This document shows, piece by piece, positions 22,173 through 32,587 of a stretch of DNA of 64,000 nt. Source of the stretch: Rotaria sp. Silwood1 (lineage: Eukaryota; Rotifera; Eurotatoria; Philodinida; Philodinidae); the NCBI GenBank assembly GCA_905250075.1, contig CAJNOP010000030.1:65788-129787 (forward strand), read 5' to 3'. Positions within the stretch are counted from its first letter, which is position 1, and each line of letters opens with the position of its first letter. The translations under genes were made by a program, and so were the position numbers. The notes under the pieces were generated by a model. It was given only the letters and a program-made list of their open reading frames with translations. It was not told the origin of the DNA and made no database searches.

Positions 22173-22622
22173 TTATTTTAAATAAGAACCTTTTAACAAA
22201 ACTTTTTTTAATGAATTATTTACTTCAATTCACATTGGTCTTGACATATGACGTCTTAGAGTAAAATAACCTGTTGATGTTACACTATCATCACTTGATG
22301 GTGGTGGCCATAAATATTCAATTGAATTCAATGAAACAATTTCTCTTAATAATGATCATCCTTCTGGTATATCCGGACATGTATATGAACTTTTAGCAAT
22401 AATTGAATCAATTAATATTAATGTTGGTAACATTCTAATACAATTCTTTGCATATACGTGAAAATGATGTGCAACATCTTCAGTGAATCTAGTATAAGTA
22501 ATCGATGATTAGAGAAGGATTTTTGTCTTAATTATTTTGGTATTTCGAATAGAGTTTCTTTTTTTTCTCTTTCCTAATGTACTAGTATTTATTTGACTTG
22601 TTCCTATTTGTTCTTTATTCAT
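22173..22622 (-). pseudogene. Decayed ORF of unknown family, three in-frame stops
   Basis: From ATG 22622-22620 to TAA 22175-22173 the frame is uninterrupted in length (150 codons) but holds one TAA after KTKILL and two TGAs. Between them the sequence looks truly coding: TRFTEDVAHHFHVYAKNC, MLPTLILIDSIIAKSSYTC, SLLREIVSLNSIEYLWPPP and GYFTLRRHMSRPM. Both TGAs sit where a tryptophan would read naturally (after PEG and after SRPM). I do not recognise the family. The preserved frame with only point nonsense changes suggests a recently silenced gene or gene copy. A 60-codon frame at 22788-22970 (-), lying upstream in gene direction, may be another exon of it, but this is unproven. Confidence 0.5.
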
Positions 22623-24162
22623 TTTCTATCCAGTTATTGCTATTATTATTAAAAGTTAGAACTTGATTAGTTCACCCGTTTGTGTGTGTAATTAGCTAAG
22701 TTTTTACACAAATCATTTCATCTAAAGAATAAAAGAAAAGCAAACAATCAATAGATCAAATTAATATTGCTAAGTTACAATCGAACTTTATATTCGTATA
22801 AATGTTATACCCAATGGTTTTATATTTATCGTTTGTTCATTATTAATATATGTCATTAATTGTTGTGTGACAACAAATGGTATTGAACGATTAATATTTG
22901 CTTGGTTTTTCATTCTTTCATTTGAAGAAAGACTCTTTGGATATGTATAATTCAGAGAGAGAATATTCAATGGTTATTAATTGACGAGAACAAAATAGTA
23001 TTTGCACTCTTAATGTGAACATCTTCCTACTCTAAACAATGGGCACTTTTTTTTTATCTCTTTCTACTGTTTAAAACCTTTTTTTATGCATGATTCGATT
23101 GTTCAACTAATTAGGAAAACATTGATATTACTTTAAAATCAGAAAAACAAAAAACATCTTAGATAAGAACAGACGAATTCTAGCATAAATAATCAGATGT
23201 TTAATCAAAGCTTGTGTAAAGCAAATGTTCTGGAACAGTTTCTTCATTTTAGGGCAAGACATACACCCATTCTCCACAACGATCAAAAATGCTTTTTAAA
23301 AATAATTGAAAAATTGTTGAAATTTTGATTCCTTTTCATCTCTGTAAGAACAATTCCGTACATAATAAAGCATAAAGAATTTTCAATAATTCTTATCTTA
23401 ATAAGTTATTCGAGATCTCCAATATATAGGTTTAAATTGAATAGATATAATTCATGGAATCCATTATATTTTTCAGTGAAATTATATTTAATTTATCAAA
23501 TAAAATATTCGAAGTTGAAGAGTCGTTCTCTTTTGACTAAGAAGTCCTCATATCAGTAGTATTTGAGATTCTCTCGAATACGAAATACAGTGCGAAGAGA
23601 GAAATGTCAATATTCTGAGAAAAAAACCATATTCGATAAAAAACGAGTAATCGATTCTAGGATCAATGTCAAGTGTTATTTTCGGTCAAAGTGTGTATTC
23701 TATGTTAGATTTAGACGCATCTCTCAATCGTGGTAAATCGAAAGTTTTCGTTTCCATCAATCAGCTGAACAAAGCTAGGATCGATTTTAAAAGTAGCCAT
23801 AATAAAATTCATTTCTATAGGATCTCTACCAAATCGTATCGACGTATTTCTAAAGAACAGTTTTGATTGATAGTTAAATTATCTTTTTGATTCGTTATCT
23901 ATTATCAGCTGCATTTGCAGCTGTTTCACATATGAGCACAGAGAGTGGTGCCTACCTTTTTGTCTGTTTTCGATTTAATTATGCCAAAATTAAAAGAACG
24001 TAAACTCCTTCGTTATTTATAATTTTCAGAAGATAACTCTGAGGGAACCGAAAGTGCTTTAGAGAAGAACTCCAAAGAAATTGTTAGTTCGATCTTGATA
24101 CTTGAATCTCACGTTTCAACGATTATTTTCTGAGTTTTGGTTCTCGAGATCATTGCGTCACA
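22623..24162. other. Intergenic, no gene called
   Basis: Contains the 60-codon minus frame 22788-22970, possibly an exon of the decayed gene downstream, and a 66-codon plus frame 23666-23866 without features. Otherwise AT-rich DNA up to the LTR-like repeat copy B. Confidence 0.45.
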
Positions 24163-24679
24163 TGTGATCAGCACAGCTGACACTGTAGATTTACGGTTGC
24201 ACTATAAAAAGCGTAGATCAATGTAATTTTGAATTAGTTTCAATTCAGAGACAAAAGTTCTCATCAAATCATTTACTGAAATTCTAAGTCTAAACTGGAA
24301 AGAGGGTGATTAGACAAAGTGGTGTCTCCTCGAAAATACGTTCAAACTACTTAAAAACGTTTAGTTGTTGAAGAAGTTTTACCCATTCAAACGAATAAGG
24401 GTATGAGTGGGTAGGGAGTGTGGGTGTTACTTTAATTTTTATCCATACCCACACTCTACACTCAACCTTACAAACAAAACGATTCGAATTCTAGAGATTT
24501 TTAATTTAGTCATTGCAGAAGCATGACTATTTGTCGTAGAATCACAATGCAGAAACAGGAAGATAAGACTTAAAAAAGAGAGTGTGTGTATATATAAAAA
24601 GTAGTAAACTAAACAAACGAAAAAACATAATGATTCGTGCAATTTGAAAATAAATAGAGAACAATAGTAGATTTTTCAT
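24163..24679 (+). repeat. LTR-like dispersed repeat, copy B
   Basis: Second copy of the element at 13717-14421, same strand. Start TGTGATCAGCACAGCTGACA, TATA box GCACTATAAAAAG near 24200, matching blocks through CGTTCAAACTACTTA, then a GT-rich stem (GTGGGTAGGGAGTGTGGGTG, facing CCATACCCACACTC at 24450-24463), then CATTGCAGAAGCATGACTAT (copy A has CATCGCACAAGCGTGACTAT), AATAAA and the end GATTTTTCA. Copy B is shorter than A (517 versus 705 bp), mainly because the middle GT/CA region differs. No target-site duplication is visible. Confidence 0.6.
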
Positions 24680-25008
24680 TTCATTTTAAAACTATTATTA
24701 CTCACGATGAATAAAATGTGATGTGTAACCTAAGATAACATAACATTTATTTGTTTTATTACTTTGAATTTCACTAAATACAAATTTTTTACAATCTTGA
24801 GACATCTATTAGTTTCTAAATTAAATAATGTATAAAGTAATTTACTTATCTCTTTCTATTGTGAATCGAATCGAATGATGATATCTAGTTCAAGAAAATA
24901 AAACAGAATAAAGATTTATATATTAAGTTTATTAAAATATTTATGATGATTTTGAATACATGCTGAAAAAAAAATAAAATTGATGAAAAAAAAGAGATTA
25001 TTTTCTTT
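24680..25008. other. Short AT-rich spacer
   Basis: Lies between LTR-like copy B and the 3' end of the Gly/Tyr/His-rich gene and should hold that gene's 3' UTR. The minus strand just downstream of the stop is AT-rich with AATAAA-like runs. Nothing else was seen. Confidence 0.5.
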
Positions 25009-25239
25009 CTAGAAAGCATAATGATGATGATGATGATGTCCATAGGGATGGCCATAACCGAAACCACTGTAGCCATATGGTGTACCATATGTACCATATC
25101 CACCAAATCCACCATATCCCATAGGATGGTGATAAGGATTTCCAATGCCAAAATTACCGTACTGATATAAGTGATATAATTCATATGCACCAAATCCTAA
25201 TGCTCCAAGTAGTACAGCATCTTCAAGAAAATGATGCAT
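25009..25239 (-). CDS. Small Gly/Tyr/His-rich protein, 76 residues
   Basis: The product starts with a short helix-like segment (HHFLEDAVLLGALGFGAYEL, residues 2-21), followed by a low-complexity Gly-Tyr-Pro-His region with GYGGFGGYGTYG and similar units, and ends in HHHHHHYAF. The skewed composition is kept to the last codon, which is unlikely by chance in AT-rich DNA, so I regard it as a real gene. Similar GYG-rich short proteins occur in stress-related, structural and egg-associated families, but none can be named here. A His-rich end could bind metal ions (inference). A frame on the same strand at 24885-25193 is a shadow of this gene. Confidence 0.65.
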   Translation of the reverse strand: MHHFLEDAVLLGALGFGAYELYHLYQYGNFGIGNPYHHPMGYGGFGGYGTYGTPYGYSGFGYGHPYGHHHHHHYAF

Positions 25240-27264
25240 ATTGTGTTGATTCTTGTGTAAGAATAAAATACAGGCTTTATAAAAAAGTCAATGATTATGA
25301 GCCTATTTATATTTTAGTTTTAACGTAAAAAAAAACGAAAGCAAATCATTCATGCATGGATTGTATATTATTTTAATACGATGAAGGGTGCGGCCATTAG
25401 CCTCTTCATGCGTCAATAATATAAGCGACATATTTTATTTGTCATGTTTTTGACATCAAATATGTGACTATGTGCGTCATTAAATCACATTCGTCATGTC
25501 AAATTACTCATCATTCGAGAGCACCATTTCAATTGATGTTTTTCAGTATCTTAACTTCATCTCACATTAGATTATGAACACTGAAGGTTTGATAGATATT
25601 TTAGTGAAACAATATACAATTAACGTACTAAAATGTTATTTTCGTTTCGATAGACATTTTACTGTGAATATTTGTGCTGTGTGTCTCGACAAATCTATAA
25701 TTAAAATACGATTTTTTTTTCTACGATGCATAATTGAATCAGCACATATAGTAAAAATAGTAACATTTAAAATGATGTTAGTGATAATCAGATTGTTGTC
25801 ATGACATAGTCAGTTAATAAACTTTTTTAATACATAAATAAGGATGATAATATGTTTTTTGCATCTGTTTCTAAGTTGTTGAGTCAATTTTTTGTCAATA
25901 CATAGACCTCAATAGCACTAAGAATAATCTCAATGGATTAAGGTTCATAATGTGTTGTTATTAAGAAACCTTCGTCTTGATGTTGAGAAAAAATATTTTT
26001 TTTTAAATCAAGATGACTTATGATACTATTTATGTCGATGTTAAGAATGACTTATACGTTCGCTTTCATTGGTTTCTTTTTGTGAATTAACAATAGTTAA
26101 TTTAACAAAATTTTATTAGTCACTCATCTTCTTGTATATTTAATCAAAATATTTTGTAAATAACGTTTGCTAGCACAATAATAACAGCTCACTCACAAAC
26201 AATCAAAGCTGAGTTACCTTGAAAAAAATAGTCGCTTTCAATATGTGCATAATGCTTGAATTACTAAGCTACAATGCCTATTGTATAGCATACAATCGAT
26301 GATGACAAGAGAAAAAAAAAGTTGATAGCAAGAATGATATAACTATTATTGATGTGCAGTTGTATTGTTAGAAAATAGTATTGTTGTTATTTTTATTTCT
26401 ATTTCATCTTGAGTATCTTTGTGTTTGTAAAATCAAAAATAAATTAAATAATAAAAAGCAGAATTATTTCTATTATTTCACCACTAATTAGACAAATAAC
26501 GTTTATCGAGAATCGATTCACTTATCCCTAGACTGACGGGATATGAGTATTTATACAGGTTTTTTTTAGATGTAAACATGCATTAAATAAAATGACAGAT
26601 GAAAACAAAACGCTAACTTAAGTAATGATATATAAGGATTGGTGTTTTCCAATTCTCAATCATTTCTCAGTAATGAAATTTTGTCTGTTGATAGTATTAT
26701 ACAATTAGACTGAAGTACACTATTGTAATTAGCACTATAATAATTTTTTGTAAAAGTAACTACCATCGAAAAAAATGAATATAGTGTCTTATAATGCTTT
26801 ACACATTGAAATAATATCCATGCATACATTAGATTATTGACTTGTTTTCAAAATATTATCATCGACTGATACTTCACTTTTACTAAAGCATTTTTAAATT
26901 GTGGAAAATAAATAACATGAAAGTAACGAGAGATGAATTCATTTATCTGCCTTTATTTATTTTTTAATATTTTCTTCTCTAAATGATTCAATTATAAATA
27001 GTACACGAGTTCTCAGTCAATGTCAAATTCCACCGGAAATCCTTTTTTTTTTAAATAGATGTTTAATAATTTATCTCTTCATAGACATTTATCTGAGTTT
27101 CAAGATACATAATATAAAAAGCAGTTTTCTTTATTATTACTGACTAGTGTTCAGCATATACACGATACTGTTATTACGAAGCAATGAAAAATTTTTTTTT
27201 ATTCCTATGAAAAATTTATAAATTTAAGCAATTGACTCATATTTTTTTATTTTATGCAATTATG
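25240..27264. other. Intergenic, no gene seen
   Basis: About 2 kb of AT-rich DNA upstream of the Gly/Tyr/His-rich gene. The 76-codon plus frame at 25574-25804 lacks any domain. No repeat family or RNA gene was recognised. Confidence 0.6.
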
Positions 27265-27492
27265 TTACATAATTCTGATAAATTCCATTCCTAACAGTTG
27301 CTGTTCTAGATTAGCAAAGAAACTGTCTTGATGCGATGAATTATTTCTATTTGTATTCTTAATCATCTTTTCAATAATAATTATAAGTAAGTTAAGAATG
27401 CGTTTTTCCAAATAGTTTATATTAGCGCTATTTGGAGACAAAACAATTTCAATTAGACTTGATAATTTATTAAAAATGCTCGGTAACTTCAC
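27265..27492 (-). other. Possible exon or gene remnant (75 codons), unrecognised
   Basis: A minus-strand frame reads IFNKLSSLIEIVLSP, then LEKRILNLLIIIIEKM, then FFANLEQQLLGMEFIRIM and a stop. Its amphipathic, leucine-rich pattern looks more protein-like than the flanking DNA. The frame opens with a GTG and no upstream partner exon or good start was found, so it could be a relic C-terminal exon or chance. Confidence 0.25.
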
Positions 27493-27938
27493 TTTTATAT
27501 AGCTCCTCTTAGACTGTTGATTTTAACAGCAATAGCTAGATGATTGATGTCTTTATAATCATTTCTGATGTCATTTAAATAATAATTACTAGGTTTTGAA
27601 TTGTATCATAGTTACTAAGTCGCCCTTTCTGACCATGGTTCCAAGATGATCATGCGTACTGCAGAAATGGTGATTTGTACCATAATTACCATTTGGTAAC
27701 TATGTTATGGACAGATCGACAGCGAGATACACGTGAATTTCCGTTTCTAGGTCCTCTCATTTCAGTCTAGGGAATAGTAGAATATAGTGTGAACATCACG
27801 ACATGGTGAGTTGTGACTATATCCATAAAAAATTGAATTAACAAAATAATTACATAAAACCGATTACGCAAAAAATATAACAAAACGTTTCTGATAAAAA
27901 AAACTCGTTTCTAAAGCCATTTCTGATTTTTGTATATG
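27493..27938. other. Spacer before the mariner-type element
   Basis: AT-rich with a moderately GC-richer patch at 27620-27780 that contains a short imperfect palindrome (CATAGTTAC...GTAACTATG, near 27606 and 27695). No coding frame. Confidence 0.45.
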
Positions 27939-27940
27939 TA

Positions 27941-28692
27941 CAGAGTGAGTAAAAATATTTTTCCATGCGGATAACGTTATGGTTTCAAATAGTAGCCATA
28001 ACAAATCTTATACTAAATTAAAGCGTGTTGAAAAGGGGATTTATCGATGCTAAATAGAAAATAATAAGGCAATCTTTTAGTGCCAAATTCAGGCAATTCC
28101 TAAAACTTCATGCCATACTGACAATGAAAAATTACTTTCATGAAGTAGTTCGAACTAGAGCTCATTTCAAAGCAGGAATAACACAAAGCAATCGACACCT
28201 GGCCCGGAAATATTGGAACAATAATCAAAAATAAAGCTGAAACAAAACGCTATCGAAGACGAAACGGTACTGTTAAGATGAAGAAACTTTTGAAGATATA
28301 TTTCAGATGGTTCAACAAATATTGGGTCATTTGAAACTATTGCATGCTCATATCCGTCTCATATTAGTATTGTAAAAAAAACCTAATGTTCATCATACTA
28401 ATTATTGGTCATATTCATCAAACGTTGAAAAGAGATAAATAATACTTCGTGATATTTCTACTTTTAAATGAACTCTAGTTCGAACTTCCTCATGAAAGTA
28501 ATTTTTCATTGTCAATGTGGTGTGAAGTTTTAAGAATTGCCTGAACTTGGCACTAAAAGGTTGCCTTATCATTTACTATTTAGCATTGATAAATCCAATT
28601 TTCAACATGCTTTAATTTCGTATAAAATCTGTTATGGCTACTATTTGAAACCAGAGCGTTATTCGCCTGGAAAAATAATTTTACCCACTCTG
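27941..28692. mobile_element. Non-autonomous Tc1/mariner-type element with ~230-bp inverted ends
   Basis: The element starts CAGAGTGAGTAAAAATATTT (27941) and ends with the complement of CAGAGTGGGTAAAATTATTT (28692), and TA flanks it on both sides (27939-27940 and 28693-28694), the target duplication of the Tc1/mariner group. The terminal inverted repeats run about 230 bp on each side at roughly 85% identity by eye, including ATAGTAGCCATAACA and GAAAAATTACTTTCATGA blocks. The 290-bp core still reads as scraps of a transposase DNA-binding domain (AHFKAGITQSNRHLARKYW, and KRYRRRNGTVKMKK in another frame) but has no open frame. It needs a transposase from elsewhere to move. Confidence 0.8.
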
Positions 28693-28694
28693 TA

Positions 28695-29382
28695 CAATTA
28701 ATTATTTTTCAAAAGTGTAACTATTTTTCTTAAATACGGTCATGCAAATAAAGTTTTAAATATTTTTTGTATTCTTCAAAAATAACTAATAAGTAGAATC
28801 AGATTAATTTTTTTGCACTAATTAAATCAAACAACAGAATAAAATGTTTGATATTAATTAGCAAGATTTATTTTCTCACGTGGCATTGAGGAAAAAATGA
28901 GTAATTCAAATAAAAGTGCTAATAATATGCGATAAGACTAATAACTACATTGACTTGTATTTAAATATCGTATAATGCAATGTTATTGTTATTTTCTTAT
29001 TCACAACAGTTCGTATTTATTTGATGAAAGTATCATTTTCATATCAAGATGGAGCTATAAAAATACTCTTTATTAAGTCATCAATAGTGTGTTCCATTCT
29101 TACAAATTGTAAAATACTGAAAAATATCCGAACGTTTGTTTTTTTTATCTTACAACAATGAAGAATAAATGCAGGTATTGCCTCCTTTGTAACCAATAGA
29201 AACAAATTAGATCACTACTCATCTAATTCACATTAGTTCTAAAATCTTCAGTTGCCCTATGACCGTTAATGGCTAAAAACAGACGTGTAAGAAAAGTTCA
29301 TACGTAAGTGATCTAAATTGTTTTCGTAGTTTGCAATCGTCTGTATTTGATACTTTAAACTATGCAATATCCATCGTTCAGC
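28695..29382. other. Intergenic spacer between two repeats
   Basis: AT-rich DNA with no open frame of interest and no recognised repeat. It separates the mariner-type element from the GC-rich palindromic element. Confidence 0.55.
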
Positions 29383-29617
29383 AGTGTCACATATCCAAGA
29401 TTTTGGAGATGCCACCACGTCTCCTGCGGGAGATGCCGCATCTCGCGCGAGAGATGCGGGTGTGGGTGTGGGGGATGCGCATCTCTAAAGGATATCTTAC
29501 ATCTCCAGTGGTGAATGACCACATCTCTCGAGTGTGGGTGTCGCGTCTCCCGCTGGAGACGCGGCATCTCCCACGGGAGATGTGGTGGCATCTCAAAAAT
29601 CTTGGATATGTGACACT
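29383..29617. repeat. GC-rich palindromic element (MITE-like) with nested hairpins
   Basis: The ends form a near-perfect inverted repeat of about 35 bp, starting AGTGTCACATATCCAAGAT and closing with its complement at 29617. Inside, smaller palindromes follow each other: TCTCCTGCGGGAGA, GCATCTCGCGCGAGAGATGC, GTCTCCCGCTGGAGAC and CATCTCCCACGGGAGATG, all built on GAGATG/CATCTC. A telomere-like GGGTGTGGGTGTGGGGG lies at 29458-29474 and GTGTGGGTGT at 29540-29549. It is far richer in GC and CpG than its surroundings. Frames in three registers (29331-29702, 29355-29591, 29387-29629) are repeat translation only. I saw no target-site duplication. Confidence 0.75.
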
Positions 29618-29818
29618 ACTCGAGTACAATGAAATTTCTATGTTTGTGTTTTCGTTAGATATACTTTTTTCTTTCAGCTTGATAAATCACTCCCAATTAT
29701 AAAATGAATTTTACTGATCTATAATAAAATAGATTAATTATGTTGGGACTTTTTTATTGAAATATTTTATTCGAAAACAAAAGAAAATCTGTATATAATA
29801 TCTCAATAGTTGTTTTGG

Positions 29819-30823
29819 TTAAAAATAATCAGCTGACCAAAATGTTGCGGAACCTTTCAAATACGCTGTTTTGATCTTGTCAATTGTTTCTTTCGAAAGA
29901 CGAATGTTACGTATCATCATGTCTGCTACGAAATCTATTTTTATCTTTCCAGCCCATTGTTCCAATTCCTCAATGGTCATATACTGAGGTAAGCCATGAA
30001 AACGTACTATATTTGTCTGCTGCTGTTGTCGACGATAAATCTCTTCAGCTGCGATTTTGAATAATTTTCTTTCGACGTCAATATTCGGTGCTCGCCATTC
30101 AGATACATAAATATCATTAATGTTGTCTGATTTACTGATTACAACATAACCCGATTCTTCTTCATGATGTATATAAATAATGGCGTTATTCAATCGCCAG
30201 TTCCAACCTATAAAATGCTCGAATACAGATGAAGGTGACCGATCGAATTGATATTCTCGAGGATTTTTCGTATGTAAAGCAAGTATTAATTCTTTATCTG
30301 ATGAAAATATTTCAGATGGCGAACACCATTTTATGTTATTCATATTAGAATCAAAATTCTTCCATTCGATAGTAGTTGTATTGGGCACATTCATTTGTTC
30401 CCAACCAAGAACTGAATAATGCTTATATCGTCCAGTACCTAAAATAGATAAATCGAATTCTCCGCTTCGTTCCATTCTCTCAATAGCTAAACGAAGTAGA
30501 TGTCGCGAAAATCCTCGATTTCGATAGTTCTCCAGAGTGGCTACATTGGAAATACCACCACATAAATACTTAGTACCATTGTCACGAGACTGAAGTATAA
30601 GACGTCGAATATGTACTGTACTGACCAATTGTCCATCACACCATGCACCAATAGTATCGCCATCTTGATATGTTGGAGCTGCTTCATTGGTGAAATCACG
30701 TTCGAAACATCCTGGACTATGTGCTCCAAATACAGAATACCATAAATCAAGAGCTTGAACTTGTTCATCTTTTTCAATAGGACGATAAACAACTGATAAG
30801 TTTTCATTAATATTGCATGTCAT
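29819..30823 (-). CDS. GNAT N-acetyltransferase, Eis-like, single exon
   Basis: The 334-residue product has an N-terminal GNAT fold: a leading VVYRPIEKDEQVQALDLWYSVF (11-32), a strand GGISNVATLENY (89-100) and the acetyl-CoA loop YRNRGFSRHLLRLAIERM (100-117), the R-x-x-G-x pattern of GNATs. A second, degenerate GNAT-like half and a C-terminal part follow. Two-domain acetyltransferases of this size resemble the bacterial Eis group (COG4552) and fungal homologues that acetylate amines. Substrate unknown. No intron interrupts it and it has no signal peptide, so a cytosolic enzyme is expected. The bacterial/fungal style and lack of introns make acquisition by transfer plausible. The same-strand frame 30541-30807 is a shadow. 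Confidence 0.8.
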   Translation of the reverse strand: MTCNINENLSVVYRPIEKDEQVQALDLWYSVFGAHSPGCFERDFTNEAAPTYQDGDTIGAWCDGQLVSTVHIRRLILQSRDNGTKYLCGGISNVATLENYRNRGFSRHLLRLAIERMERSGEFDLSILGTGRYKHYSVLGWEQMNVPNTTTIEWKNFDSNMNNIKWCSPSEIFSSDKELILALHTKNPREYQFDRSPSSVFEHFIGWNWRLNNAIIYIHHEEESGYVVISKSDNINDIYVSEWRAPNIDVERKLFKIAAEEIYRRQQQQTNIVRFHGLPQYMTIEELEQWAGKIKIDFVADMMIRNIRLSKETIDKIKTAYLKGSATFWSADYF

Positions 30824-32587
30824 GTTTATAACGATGTATATATATGGCCTTATCTGAAATAACTATGATTCACAAATGATGGAAGTAAAAATGAGAAAGA
30901 GAACACTTTCGTTTAATAAAAGACTATGCAAAACTCCATTTAACCCCAATGATATGACCAAATTGTGGACTATGGCAAAGATGTTGTCTGGTGGATCGAT
31001 TACAAATTATCCTTCATACTGGTAGAGGTCAGCCTTATACACCTTCATCAGGTTATCGTCAAGAACTTTCAAGAAAAATTATATTCGATCATGGGAATAA
31101 GACGCAATACAGAAGAAGGATTTTCATTTATGGAATAACAATGAGCTAACAATATTAATATATATTGATGTTACATTCAGATAGTGACAAATATCAAATA
31201 GTTACTAACTCTCTGATTGATGATTTCTGTTTTCTTGGTTATTTTTGGGATAATTAGATCCAAAAATAAAGATGATTATATTTATATTAGTTTAAATTCG
31301 CAAGATTTTGCCAATTCATAGAAATTTTGAAGAATTGAAATTTATAATAAGTTTGACATATAGATTTGAAAATTATCACTAATTTCAATTTTGCCACTTA
31401 TTGCATATTTTTTACTTTCTAAAACAAATCAATAATATTAACAATCATATGAAAAATCCGTATTCTTTTCTTTATTAAAAAAAAAACAATATGAAACAAT
31501 CTTTGAAACATATAAAGTCAACCCGATGAATGTTCTCAGAAAAGAACAAAACACACAACATAAATTATCTCGTGTCTATAGATGACTTCAATTTTCGTTT
31601 CTCTTAAATCCTCATTTTAGAAAAATCAACTTGTTGACCAAAAGGCATTTGTGTATAGAGAGAAACTCATGGCCAAGTGTCTATAGTTTTCCTAGGTCAA
31701 AGCCACAGATTAGCTCAATATAAAATTTTGTAAAAAAAAAGTATCCGCTCTACAAAACAACCGACTCAAGTATCCTTTGCTGACTTTGCAAAAGAACCTA
31801 TGAAAGCTAATGAATAGCCTATTGGTTCATCGTTCAGTCTAATCTATCGGGCTTTTAAAAAATTTCTTCACTAGTCTTGAATAAAAAAAGAGTCAAAATG
31901 AACAACTATTTGCAGCAGAAACTTTACCTGATACTTTCCGTCTAAACAAATTGTTTAAGTCTTTCACAGATTATCTCAGGACTCTCAAATCAAAACTAAA
32001 ATAAAATTTCTAAGACAATAGTTGCCAAGTGCATAATATGTTAGTCCTAATCCAATAGCTTTGAACTCTTCGGAAATACACTAAAAAGAGCCAAAAATAA
32101 TCAAATATTTTGTTTTAAAACTTGATTGAAGGTCATCAGTTATTTCCCTATAGACTATTGCATGATAATATCTATCTAATAAGAACTTATTCAAACATGT
32201 AAAGGTTTCTTTTCTGATTCTTGATTCCCTCTATCATGTATATTTCACACAAGTTATGATACTCACATTAATTTATTTTTAATAGGCAAACATGTTTTTC
32301 TATTAGACTCGAAAATCCATAATAAAATATCTTTTATTTTCTTATTCATTGAATACGAATAAACAGAAATATGTTTTGTATATTGTCACTTCAATAGTCT
32401 ATTTGTTTGATTGATCATTTTCCAAAGATTGAAAGTGTTTGTTTTATTGAAAGTACACAAATTTTTCTCATGCTAACTTTTTATTCACAGAAAAAAACTC
32501 AATTATAAAAAAAGAGATCTACTGACGAATGTATTTTTGTTATAATACATAACATAAAAATGAAATTAATGAAAAGTATGAAACAAA
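30824..32587. other. Intergenic, no gene seen
   Basis: About 1.8 kb. A slightly more structured patch at 30930-31110 reads GRGQPYTPSSGYRQEL on the plus strand but ends quickly and has no partner. The rest is AT-rich with no feature. It covers the 5' side of the GNAT gene and the 3' side of the CorA-like gene. Confidence 0.5.

Noticed and set aside
22173..22622. Alternative genetic code with TGA as Trp
   Set aside because: The anchored hydrolase and phosphatase genes end in TGA, and many intact genes use TGG for Trp, so the standard code holds.
29331..29702. Three overlapping frames of 78-123 codons
   Set aside because: They translate the palindromic GC-rich element; open only because the repeat lacks stops.
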